From DASYUM01 sp036001225 (GTDB lineage Bacteria > Methylomirabilota > Methylomirabilia > Rokubacteriales > DASRDR01), in contig DASYUM010000003.1 of the NCBI GenBank assembly GCA_036001225.1, positions 1-14,302 on the forward strand: a stretch of 14,302 bases of DNA, written 5' to 3'. This document shows positions 1-5,830 of this stretch, piece after piece; position 1 is the first letter of the stretch, and each line of letters opens with the position of its first letter. The notes beneath the pieces were generated by a model. The model was given only the letters and a program-made list of their open reading frames with translations. It did no database searches and was not told the DNA's origin. The position numbers were made by a program, and so were the translations under genes.

Positions 1-347
1 AGCCCGGCCGCCGTCGCCGGATCGATGACCTCGGGCACCGGCGCTAGGGTCCTTGAGCTGCCCAAGTTGTCGCGAGTGAGTCAAGTTTCATCGCGCCACC
101 GTCTCGGGGCGTGGCCGAGACCCGAGCCGCCCGAGCCCGGATCATTCGCGAAGCGGCCCAGCGCGGTGCGGGGCCTGTCGCCGGGCCCCGCTCCCTGCTC
201 CGCATCTGCGACACGGCCAGCCGCGCGCCGGGTTAACCCCCAACGCGTGCTCACGCGCGTGGTCCTAGACAGCCGGATGCTCCGCGCCGGGAGCGGGCCC
301 CGGCGCCCCCACACCGCCCCGCTGACCGGGCTTCGTGCATAGCTCGG
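1..347. other. Gene-free, hairpin-rich intergenic stretch
   Basis: I find no convincing gene here. The longest open frame (25-342, plus) is Arg/Pro/Ser-rich with irregular codon use and matches no family I recognise. Three perfect inverted repeats are visible: an 8-bp stem at 168-175/184-191, a 6-bp palindrome at 244-249/252-257 and an 8-bp stem at 284-291/299-306. A minus-strand gene could begin at the GTG at 36-38. It is preceded by an AAGGACC sequence (48-54) and a TTGACT box (79-84), but only 12 codons are visible and no good -10 is seen. The stretch lies beyond the 3' end of the livH operon. Confidence 0.4.
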
Positions 348-480
348 GCTAGGAGTGTGCCGAAGTCAGACGGAGACGTCGAATGCGCGCCAGGCTCGGG
401 AACAGCGTCCGAGCGGCGGCTTTGCCGCCGCAACCCCTCCTGGGGGAGGTATCGGAGGGGGCCGCCGAGGCCCCCTCCGA
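348..480 (+). repeat. Palindromic intergenic element, copy A
   Basis: This copy begins with a 19-base motif (348-366, GCTAGGAGTGTGCCGAAGT) that matches copy B at 6318-6336 except at five positions. After a non-conserved spacer come three hairpins: a perfect 8-bp stem GCGGCGGC/GCCGCCGC around TTT (413-431), a 5-bp stem CCTCC/GGAGG (436-449), and a perfect 12-bp stem (452-463/469-480) around GCCGA. The last stem starts four bases after the livH stop codon as read on the minus strand. Copy B has the same order of parts in the same orientation about 6 kb away but sits before a gene start, so this looks like a dispersed repeat and not a gene-specific signal. Confidence 0.7.
452..480 (-). terminator. 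Strong hairpin just after livH, possible 3'-end structure
   Basis: The perfect 12-bp GC-rich stem 452-463/469-480 with loop GCCGA lies four bases beyond the livH stop. On the minus strand it could stabilise or terminate the end of the peptidase-transporter transcript. No T-run follows in that direction, so it is not a canonical Rho-independent terminator. It is also the terminal hairpin of repeat copy A. Confidence 0.35.
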
Positions 481-484
481 CGAC

Positions 485-1357
485 TCAGGCCGCACGGGCA
501 CCGAACAGCCCGGTCGGCCGGAAGAGCAGCACGGCGATGAAGAAGAGGAAGATCGGCACCTGGGCGAGGGAGCCCGGCAGGAAGAGGGCGCCCCAGGCCT
601 CGAGCACCCCGACCAGCAGTCCGCCCGCCAGCGCGCCCCCGAAGCTCCCCATGCCGCCGAGCACCACGGTGATGAACGCGGTCAGGACGAACACCAGCCC
701 GACGTCGGGTGCGATGTAGTAGAAGGGCGTCATCAGCGCGCCGGCGGCCGCGACGCAGGCGATGCCGATCCCGAAGGCGATCCCGAAGACCCGCTTCACG
801 CGCACCCCGATCAGCAGCGCCGCCTCGCGGTCCTGGGAGGCCGCCCGGATCGCCTTGCCGAGTCGCGCGTACTCGAGGAAGAGCCAGAGCGCCACGGTCA
901 GCACCGTGGCCCCCACGAAGGCGTAGGCCTTGGGGAGGTTGATGGCCAGGTCGCCCACCCGCAGGATGGCCCGCGCGTAGCCGACCTCGGCCACCCGGTA
1001 GTCCGGGCCGGCGGCGACCAGCATGGCGTTCTGCAGGAACAACGAGAGGCCGAGCGTGAGCAAGATCTGGATGTTCGACTTCGCGGTCAGGACCCGGTGG
1101 ATCAGGAGCTTCTCGATGCCCATCCCCAGCCCGAAGAAGACGGGGGCCACGAGCAGGACCGACAGATAGGGGTCGACTCCCGCCAGGAGGAAGAGCCCGA
1201 AGCTCGCGTACATCCCCAGCACCAGGAACTCGCCGTGAGCGAAGTTCACGATGTCGAGGACGCCGAAGATCAGGTTCAGGCCGACCGCGATGAGCGCGAG
1301 GACGCCCCCCGCCAGCAGGCCCCCGATCGTCGCCTGCAGGAACGCCGTGAGGTCCAC
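485..1357 (-). CDS. livH: Branched-chain amino acid ABC transporter permease, LivH type
   Basis: This is an inner-membrane permease of an ABC importer of the branched-chain (hydrophobic) amino acid family. The 290 residues are almost wholly hydrophobic with about eight membrane segments, the usual LivH length. Family landmarks are GLNLIFGVLDIVNFAHGEF (26-44), the cytoplasmic EAA-like loop RAASQDREAALLIGV (171-185) expected to contact the ATPase, GGMGSFGGALAGG (234-246) and the C-terminal LLFRPTGLFG (277-286). The start is a GTG 13 bases after the stop of the substrate-binding protein, with a poor Shine-Dalgarno sequence, which suggests translational coupling. The gene is last in its operon. 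No LivM permease or LivG/LivF ATPases follow, so those subunits must come from elsewhere. The actual substrate is unknown, because this family also carries amides, urea and aromatic compounds. Confidence 0.93.
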   Translation of the reverse strand: MDLTAFLQATIGGLLAGGVLALIAVGLNLIFGVLDIVNFAHGEFLVLGMYASFGLFLLAGVDPYLSVLLVAPVFFGLGMGIEKLLIHRVLTAKSNIQILLTLGLSLFLQNAMLVAAGPDYRVAEVGYARAILRVGDLAINLPKAYAFVGATVLTVALWLFLEYARLGKAIRAASQDREAALLIGVRVKRVFGIAFGIGIACVAAAGALMTPFYYIAPDVGLVFVLTAFITVVLGGMGSFGGALAGGLLVGVLEAWGALFLPGSLAQVPIFLFFIAVLLFRPTGLFGARAA

Positions 1358-1370
1358 GGCGCGGCCCGGG

Positions 1371-2609
1371 CTACTTGGGCGGCGGGGCCGGGAAGATCGG
1401 CTGCGCCGAGGCCACCTCGGCCGGCCACACGGTGCGGACCTTGCCGCCCTGGACCTGCGTCATGATGAGCCGGGCGTGGATGTTCTGTCCGTCCGGCCCG
1501 AACTTGATGGCGTTGGGGCGGAGGTTCCGCGGGTCGCCGAACGGGATGTCCACCTTGGTGAACGCCTCCCGGATCTTCTCCCGGTCCAGGGATCCCGCCC
1601 GCTCCAGCACGTCCTTCACGACCCACACCGCCGTGTACTCGAGCGAGCCCACGTCGTCCATGCTGATGCCGAAGCGGTCCCTGAAGCGCTTGCCCATCCC
1701 GGCGACGTCCACGCCCGGCAGCCGCATGTCCTCCCACCAGCCGGTCGTGCAGAAGCCGTGCTCCGCGACCTCCCGGAGCCCGTCCATGTAGGTGTCGTTC
1801 ACGCAGTTGATGGTGTGACCGACCAGGGCCTTCGCCTCGAACCGCTGCTCGGCCATCGTCTTCCGGATCAGGATCCCGTCGGCGACGTACGAGGCCTGCA
1901 GGAACACGTCCGGTCGCGCGCTCTTGAGCCGGGCGACGATGGCGGTCGCGTCACGAAGCGCCCTCGGGTAGGCGATGTCCGCGACGACCTTGAGCCCTCG
2001 CGCCTCCGCGTGCTGCTTGAGGTCGGCGGCCGTCGACTGGCCGTAGAGCGTGTCCTCGTACATCACCCCGACCGTCGCGATCTTCTGGCCGGTCCGCTTC
2101 GCCATGTCGTCGAGGAACTCGAGGGTCGTCCGAGCGTAGTGCTTGCTCGGCGCCACCAGCCGGAAGAGATACCGGAAGCCGCGCTCCGTGATCTTGTCGG
2201 CCACCGAGGCGGGAACGAAGAACGGGGTCCGGAGCCGCTCCGCCGCCGCGCTCGCCGTCAAGCTGACGGAGCTGTGCCACGCGCCGAGCACCAGCGGCAC
2301 GCCCTTCTGGATCAGCCGCTCCGTCTCGGTCGCGCCGGCCTCGGGCTTGCCGCCGTGGTCCGCGAACTCGATCCGTAGCCGGGCGCCGCCGAGCGCCTTG
2401 ATCCCGCCGGCCGCGTTGACGTCCTCCACCCCCAGCCGGAGCGCCTCGACGGCGGTCCGGCCGGTCAAGGCATCCGGCCCCGAGAGCGGGTAGACCGCCC
2501 CGATGACAATCTCTTTCTCCTGGGCCCCGCCCGGCGGGCCGGCCACCAGCAGCCCCGCGAGCGCCGCCACCAGCGCGAGCATCCCGAGCGCCCACCCGTT
2601 CCGTCGCAT
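1371..2609 (-). CDS. ABC transporter substrate-binding protein, Peripla_BP_6/LivJ type
   Basis: This is a secreted solute-binding protein that delivers ligand to the LivH-type permease encoded next. The 412 residues begin with a signal peptide: basic MRRNGW, a hydrophobic core to about residue 23, and probable cleavage after GPPGGA near residue 28. No lipobox cysteine is visible, so it should be free in the periplasm. The mature part opens with the typical IVIGAVYPLSGP strand and continues with the two-lobe type I fold (IATVGVMYEDTLYGQS, MDDVGSLEYTAVWVVKDVL). I chose the ATG at 2609 because GGGAGG (2615-2620) lies five bases upstream. An in-frame ATG at 2648 would add 13 residues before the signal peptide and overlap the peptidase gene. 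It starts 25 bases after the peptidase stop. The ligand cannot be read from the sequence; the adjacent peptidase suggests an amino acid or amino-acid derivative. Confidence 0.92.
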   Translation of the reverse strand: MRRNGWALGMLALVAALAGLLVAGPPGGAQEKEIVIGAVYPLSGPDALTGRTAVEALRLGVEDVNAAGGIKALGGARLRIEFADHGGKPEAGATETERLIQKGVPLVLGAWHSSVSLTASAAAERLRTPFFVPASVADKITERGFRYLFRLVAPSKHYARTTLEFLDDMAKRTGQKIATVGVMYEDTLYGQSTAADLKQHAEARGLKVVADIAYPRALRDATAIVARLKSARPDVFLQASYVADGILIRKTMAEQRFEAKALVGHTINCVNDTYMDGLREVAEHGFCTTGWWEDMRLPGVDVAGMGKRFRDRFGISMDDVGSLEYTAVWVVKDVLERAGSLDREKIREAFTKVDIPFGDPRNLRPNAIKFGPDGQNIHARLIMTQVQGGKVRTVWPAEVASAQPIFPAPPPK

Positions 2610-2634
2610 GGTGTCCTCCCTCGTGCGGGCGTCC

Positions 2635-3888
2635 TCAGGCGACGCCACAGAACTGCACGATCGTCTGGGCCAGGGCCAGGGCCGCCGCCTCCAGCTCGGC
2701 CAGCGGCACGAACTCGTCGGTGAAGTGCGCGACCCGGATGTCGCCCGGCCCGAACAGGGCGCCGGGGATGCCGAAGTCGTTCGTGAACAGGCGGAGGTCC
2801 GATCCGTAGGGGACGCCGGTCAGCGCGGCCGGGCGGCCGGTCACTCGCTCGACGGCGGCGACGAGCGTGCGCACCAGGGGATGCTCGGGCGTGGTCTCGG
2901 CGGGCTGACACACGAGCCCGATCCATTCGACCGCCGGCGGGTGGGTGGCGAGCCACGGGTCGGCCTGGGCGGCGGTCCACACGGCCTCCTCGAGCTGGCG
3001 GCGCGCGTCGGCGATGGACTCTCCGATCGCCACCCCGAGCCGACCCTCCGCGGTGAGCCCCTCGGGCACGATGCTCGGCCAGCTCCCCGCCTGCACCATC
3101 CCGACGTTGAGCGCCCACGGAAGCGCCTGACCCTCGAAGAGGGGGTGGCGCAGCTCCCGGTTCCGCCGGGCCTCGACCGCGACCAGGGCGTCGTAGATGG
3201 GGCGGAAGCGCTCGAAGGCGCTGATCCCTTCGCCGCGGACCGAGGCGTGGGCCGCGCGCCCCTCCACGGTGATGCGAAAGACCGTCATCCCCGCCTGGGC
3301 CGGCGCCACCGCGAGCCGGGTCGGCTCGCACACGATCACGGCATCGCCCCGGTGGCCGCGGTGCAGGGCGGCGAAGGCGCCGAGCCCGCTGTCCTCCTCG
3401 CCGATGACGCTCTGGATGCAGACAGAGCCGCGGAGCCGGAGGCCGGCCTCCCGGATCGCGCGGACCGCGCCCAGGATGGCGACCAGGCCGCCCTTCATGT
3501 CGCAGGCGCCGCGCCCGTAGAGGCGGCCGTCCACCACCTCGGCGGCGAAGGGGGGATGACTCCAGCGGCGCTCGTCCCCGGGGGTGACCGTATCCATGTG
3601 CCCGTTCAGGACGAGCGTGGGGCCGCCGCCGTGGCCACGAAACGTCGCGGCCACGTTCAGGCGGGAGTCGAGGACCTTGCCGGTGGGGAAGTTCGGCTCC
3701 CGGCGGAGCGCCGCGACGTCGGGCCGCCAGGCATCGACCTCCCCGCCCAGCTCGCGGAGGAACCGGGCCATCTGCTCCTGGGCGGCGTCCTCCGTCCCGG
3801 TGACGCTGGGGATGCGGACCAGGGTCTGGAGCATCTGGACGAGGATGCCGCGCTCCACGTGCTTGGCGAGGGAATCCGGCGTGTCCAC
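2635..3888 (-). CDS. M20 family metallopeptidase/deacylase (ArgE/DapE type)
   Basis: This is a zinc-dependent hydrolase of the M20 family, which removes acyl groups from amino acids or cleaves short peptides. The 417 residues fit the family. The metal and catalytic signature is complete: NGHMDTV gives H97 and D99, GRGACDMKGG gives the bridging D130, IGEEDSG gives E164-E165, CEPT gives E188, and RVAHFTDEF gives H388. The lid/dimerisation domain lies roughly at 197-310 (AAHASVRG at 212-219). There is no signal peptide, so it is probably cytoplasmic. The start is a GTG with AAGGAGG ten bases upstream (3899-3905) and a promoter at 3922-3951. It heads an operon with a substrate-binding protein and a permease, which suggests it processes the imported compound. 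Motifs do not separate acetylornithine deacetylase, succinyl-diaminopimelate desuccinylase, carboxypeptidase G2-like or N-acyl-amino-acid amidohydrolase activity. Confidence 0.92.
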   Translation of the reverse strand: MDTPDSLAKHVERGILVQMLQTLVRIPSVTGTEDAAQEQMARFLRELGGEVDAWRPDVAALRREPNFPTGKVLDSRLNVAATFRGHGGGPTLVLNGHMDTVTPGDERRWSHPPFAAEVVDGRLYGRGACDMKGGLVAILGAVRAIREAGLRLRGSVCIQSVIGEEDSGLGAFAALHRGHRGDAVIVCEPTRLAVAPAQAGMTVFRITVEGRAAHASVRGEGISAFERFRPIYDALVAVEARRNRELRHPLFEGQALPWALNVGMVQAGSWPSIVPEGLTAEGRLGVAIGESIADARRQLEEAVWTAAQADPWLATHPPAVEWIGLVCQPAETTPEHPLVRTLVAAVERVTGRPAALTGVPYGSDLRLFTNDFGIPGALFGPGDIRVAHFTDEFVPLAELEAAALALAQTIVQFCGVA

Positions 3889-3898
3889 CAGGCGGAGG

Positions 3899-3905
3899 CC
3901 TCCTT
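3899..3905 (-). promoter_or_regulatory. Strong ribosome-binding site of the M20 peptidase gene
   Basis: AAGGAGG on the minus strand, ten bases before the GTG at 3888. It supports the non-ATG start and is the strongest Shine-Dalgarno sequence I found in this operon. Confidence 0.65.
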
Positions 3906-3921
3906 GCGGCGGCGGTGACCC

Positions 3922-3951
3922 ACCCTAATGCCCGCGCGCTTTCTCTGTCAA
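3922..3951 (-). promoter_or_regulatory. Sigma-70-type promoter of the peptidase-transporter operon
   Basis: On the minus strand a perfect TTGACA (3946-3951) is followed after 18 bases by TAGGGT (3922-3927). Shifting the -10 by one base gives TTAGGG with a 17-base spacer. The -10 is poor, so an activator may be needed. Transcription would start near 3914-3916, giving a leader of about 27 bases that contains the AAGGAGG site. Confidence 0.55.
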
Positions 3952-4107
3952 GCGGCCGGGCGCGCCGGAGGTCCAAAGGATTCGTCCTCGACGAACGCGG
4001 TCCTGGATGAATCCGACCGGATCGGCAGGAGGGCCGGCGCTCAGGGGCCAGTCCAGCGCCTCCGTCAGACCTCAGCTCAGATTCGCCGAACGGGGCACGC
4101 TCAGCCG

Positions 4108-4133
4108 CCGGCGCAGCCGGTCCGCCGAAGCGG
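4108..4133 (-). terminator. Tandem small hairpins downstream of mazF
   Basis: Reading the minus strand past the mazF stop, CCGC-TTCG-GCGG (4122-4133, a C(UUCG)G-type tetraloop) is followed two bases later by CCGGC-TGC-GCCGG (4108-4120). They begin about a dozen bases after the stop codon and could protect or end the toxin-antitoxin mRNA. There is no T-run, so termination is unproven. The rest of 3952-4144 shows nothing I can identify. Confidence 0.3.
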
Positions 4134-4144
4134 TTTGTTGCCCA

Positions 4145-4489
4145 TCACCCCGCGAACATCTCTTGGAGGCGCTGAAGGACTGCCGCAACCGTCTGCGGTG
4201 TGAGCCGACCTAACCGGCGGAGCAGCCGTTCGGCATCGACCGTGCGGATCTGGTCCAAGGCGACGAAGCCGGATCGGCGCCGAAAGCGACACGGCACCCG
4301 CCATGGGTACTGCGCGCCGCCCGTGGTCATCGGCGCGATGATCACGGTGCGAAGGTATTGGTTGAGCTCATCAGGTGACACGACGAGGCAGGGACGAGTC
4401 TTCTGAATCTCGCTGCCAAGGGTCGGGTCCAACCGAACCAGATGGACTTCGCCGCGGGCCCGTCCGGCCCGCGTCACTACCACTCCCAT
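4145..4489 (-). CDS. mazF: MazF/PemK-family endoribonuclease toxin
   Basis: This is the toxin of a type II toxin-antitoxin pair, expected to cleave mRNA at short sequence motifs when free of its antitoxin. The 114 residues match the family length and order: RGEVHLVRLDPTLGSE (12-27), the catalytic-loop segment KTRPCLVVSP with R32 (30-39), RTVIIAPMTT (47-56), YPWRV (61-65) and GFVALDQIRTVDAERL (74-89). The gene overlaps the antitoxin gene by 13 bases. A GGGAGG sits only one base from the ATG at 4489 but seven bases from an in-frame GTG at 4483, so the true start may be that GTG, giving a 112-residue protein and a 7-base overlap. No key residue is missing, so the toxin looks intact. The cleavage site cannot be predicted. 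Confidence 0.93.
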   Translation of the reverse strand: MGVVVTRAGRARGEVHLVRLDPTLGSEIQKTRPCLVVSPDELNQYLRTVIIAPMTTGGAQYPWRVPCRFRRRSGFVALDQIRTVDAERLLRRLGRLTPQTVAAVLQRLQEMFAG

Positions 4490-4731
4490 TCCTCCCGATC
4501 GAAACGGGTGGCGGTCGGCTCATCGAGCAGGTCATCATGCCCATGCTTGGACATGGCCCGCGCCGCCTCCGCCCAGCCCGTCCGGGGTCGGCGCGCCCCT
4601 TGGACGACGAGGCGGCCAGGCTCGGCATGCAACTCCACCTCGTCGGGCAACTGCGCCTGCTCCAGGAGAATCTTGGGAACCCGGATGCCCCGCGAGTTGC
4701 CGATCCGGACGATGCGCGTCTTGGTCGTCAT
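4477..4731 (-). CDS. mazE: MazE-type antitoxin, AbrB/SpoVT family
   Basis: This is the labile antitoxin and autorepressor partner of the downstream MazF-type toxin. The 84 residues begin with a swapped-hairpin AbrB DNA-binding domain (about 3-45), recognisable from TRIVRIGNSRGIRVPKILLE (5-24) and LPDEVELHAEPGRLVVQ (28-44). An acidic C-terminal tail ending EEWEW probably wraps the toxin. The ATG at 4731 has no Shine-Dalgarno sequence. A likely -10 box lies eight bases upstream, so translation probably starts from a leaderless mRNA. Antitoxin-first order with an overlapping toxin gene is standard. The protein probably binds the short repeats around its own promoter. Confidence 0.92.
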   Translation of the reverse strand: MTTKTRIVRIGNSRGIRVPKILLEQAQLPDEVELHAEPGRLVVQGARRPRTGWAEAARAMSKHGHDDLLDEPTATRFDREEWEW

Positions 4732-4769
4732 GTGGCTACATTGTAGCTACGGCCCCCTTCGATGCGCAA
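4732..4769 (-). promoter_or_regulatory. mazEF promoter and probable operator
   Basis: On the minus strand TTGCGC (4764-4769) is followed after 18 bases by TACAAT (4740-4745), a 5/6 match to the -10 consensus. The ATG begins eight bases later, so the transcript should start at or within a base or two of it. The -10 is embedded in a direct repeat, GTAGCTAC-AAT-GTAGCCAC, with a small palindrome TACA-A-TGTA. This is a plausible binding site for the AbrB-fold antitoxin and would block RNA polymerase. Confidence 0.5.
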
Positions 4770-4774
4770 GCCCG

Positions 4775-4844
4775 TAACTCAGCAAGCGAACGCTCCGGAT
4801 AACCCGCGGGCGTCACGCCCGGCGGGTTCATCCGGAAGTTAGCC
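4775..4844. repeat. Bulged inverted repeat (attC-like hairpin candidate)
   Basis: A 19-bp stem forms from 4794-4812 and 4816-4836 around the loop TCA. It pairs TCCGGAT/ATCCGGA, AACCCGC/GCGGGTT and GGGCG/CGCCC. The two unpaired bases, G4821 and C4829, are both on the same arm. Outside this, TAACT (4775-4779) pairs with AGTTA (4837-4841), leaving 14 bases unpaired on the left only. GTTAGCC follows at 4838-4844. Extrahelical bases on one arm and outer AAC/GTT ends recall integron attC sites, but the lopsided spacer and the imperfect core (consensus GTTRRRY) do not fit well. No T-run flanks it on either strand, so it is not a standard terminator. Confidence 0.6.
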
Positions 4845-5109
4845 GCGCGTACTGAGATCATCACGGAGGCGTGCTCGGAGCGCCGCCGATTCTATGCCGA
4901 ATCGGTCTGATCCGCCGAATTGCATCCGGGATGTGAAATAGCCGCAGTTTTTGGCTGGAGTTGGAGACTGCCATTCCAACCAAGCCGGAACGGATCGTGA
5001 CAAGAGCGGCTGCAGCAAAGGCGTCGCCGTCTGGAGTTTGAAGGTAGCATGCGTCAGCAACACCATCTATGGCGGCCGGCAGCATCGAGGCCAGCGAGCG
5101 CCCCGGGAT
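4845..5109. other. Lower-GC stretch without a convincing gene
   Basis: Between the bulged repeat and the stop of the FGE-fold gene I see no supported gene. Counting 4861-5040 gives 106 G or C in 180 bases (59%), below the neighbouring genes; for example 10021-10080 has 49 of 60. A minus-strand frame of 74 codons (4861-5085) starts 24 bases after the FGE-fold gene. It resembles no family I know and its third codon positions are much less GC-rich than those of the real genes. It may be remnant or acquired DNA. Confidence 0.4.
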
Positions 5110-5817
5110 TCAGCTTCCGGCCGTTCCGTCGAGGCCGGCCGCGACGCGGAAGCCGTAATCGGAGTAGCGGAGGTGCGGGGGCAGGCTCGAGCGGTGGGCG
5201 ACCGGGCTCCAGGGGATCTGGTGACGCCAGGCGCCGCCGCGCGAGGCGCGGCGGATCCCCTGGGCCGGGCCTGGCGGGTTCCGCTCGGGCGAGGCGGCGT
5301 AGTAGCCCTCGTCGTGCCAGTCGAGGCACCACTCGTGCACACAGCCGCTCAGGTCGGTGAGGCCGAAGCCGTTGGATGGACCCGAGCCGACCGGCGGCGG
5401 ACCGGCCAGGGGTAGCCGCACGCCGGGAAAGACGGCCTCGGGGGACGCGTCACCCCACGGGTAGCGAGCCCCGTCGAGCCCGCCCCGCGCCGCGTGCTCC
5501 CACTCGGCCTCGGTCGGCAGGCGGTGAGGGCGCCCCGTCACCCGGCCGAGCCAGGCGCAGTAGGCGACCGCCTCGCCCCAGGTGACGCCGACCACCGGCT
5601 GCGCTGCATCGCTGAAGCGAGGGTCTGTGCGGAACGGCGGAGGCGGCGCGCCGGTGGCGGCCAGGAACTCGCCGTACTCGGCGTTGGTGACCGGGTGGGT
5701 GGCGATGGCGAACCGGTCGAGCCAGACCCGGTGGCGCGGCTGCTCGCCCCGTCCGCCGCGCTCGCCGTCCGGCCAGCCCATCCAGAACGCGCCCTCGGGA
5801 ATCTCGACGAACCCCAT
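5110..5817 (-). CDS. FGE-sulfatase-domain (SUMF1-fold) protein lacking catalytic cysteines
   Basis: The 235 residues form one formylglycine-generating-enzyme-type domain. Landmarks in order are GAFWMG (9-14), PVTNAEY (42-48), PVVGVTWGEAVAYCAWLG (74-91), RLPTEAEWEHAARGG (99-113), YPWGD (119-123), NGFGLTDLSGCVHEW (149-163), RGGAW (193-197) and GFRVA (222-226). True formylglycine-generating enzymes carry two copper-binding cysteines after the RGG motif. Here that segment reads WRHQIPWSPVAHRSS with no cysteine, so oxidation of a sulfatase cysteine is unlikely. The fold is also used by ergothioneine-type sulfoxide synthases, serine/threonine-kinase-associated proteins and others, so the function is open. 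There is no signal peptide. It follows the PAS gene after 13 bases on the same strand, with a weak ribosome-binding site, so the two are probably co-transcribed. Confidence 0.88.
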   Translation of the reverse strand: MGFVEIPEGAFWMGWPDGERGGRGEQPRHRVWLDRFAIATHPVTNAEYGEFLAATGAPPPPFRTDPRFSDAAQPVVGVTWGEAVAYCAWLGRVTGRPHRLPTEAEWEHAARGGLDGARYPWGDASPEAVFPGVRLPLAGPPPVGSGPSNGFGLTDLSGCVHEWCLDWHDEGYYAASPERNPPGPAQGIRRASRGGAWRHQIPWSPVAHRSSLPPHLRYSDYGFRVAAGLDGTAGS

Positions 5818-5830
5818 CCCGGGCGCGGGG

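Noticed and set aside
1..38. Possible N-terminus of a minus-strand gene starting at the GTG at 36-38
   Set aside because: Only 12 codons are visible. The TTGACT box at 79-84 is attractive, but no -10 follows at the right spacing.
25..342. Possible 105-residue protein in the left gene-free region
   Set aside because: No ribosome-binding site, no recognisable motif, mixed codon third positions and Arg/Pro/Ser bias.
383..1465. Plus-strand 360-codon frame over livH
   Set aside because: Charged, repetitive His/Glu/Arg/Gln-rich translation, while the minus strand encodes a clear LivH permease.
2465..3976. Open frames of about 500 codons on both strands over the M20 peptidase
   Set aside because: Only the frame 2635-3888 shows the complete M20 metal-ligand signature; the others are compositionally biased shadows.
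4861..5085. 74-residue minus-strand frame downstream of the FGE-fold gene
   Set aside because: It is in the right direction, but with low third-position GC, no good ribosome-binding site and no recognisable family it is not called as a gene.
5110..5817. Annotation as a genuine formylglycine-generating sulfatase activator
   Set aside because: The cysteines required after the RGG motif are absent and no sulfatase gene is nearby.
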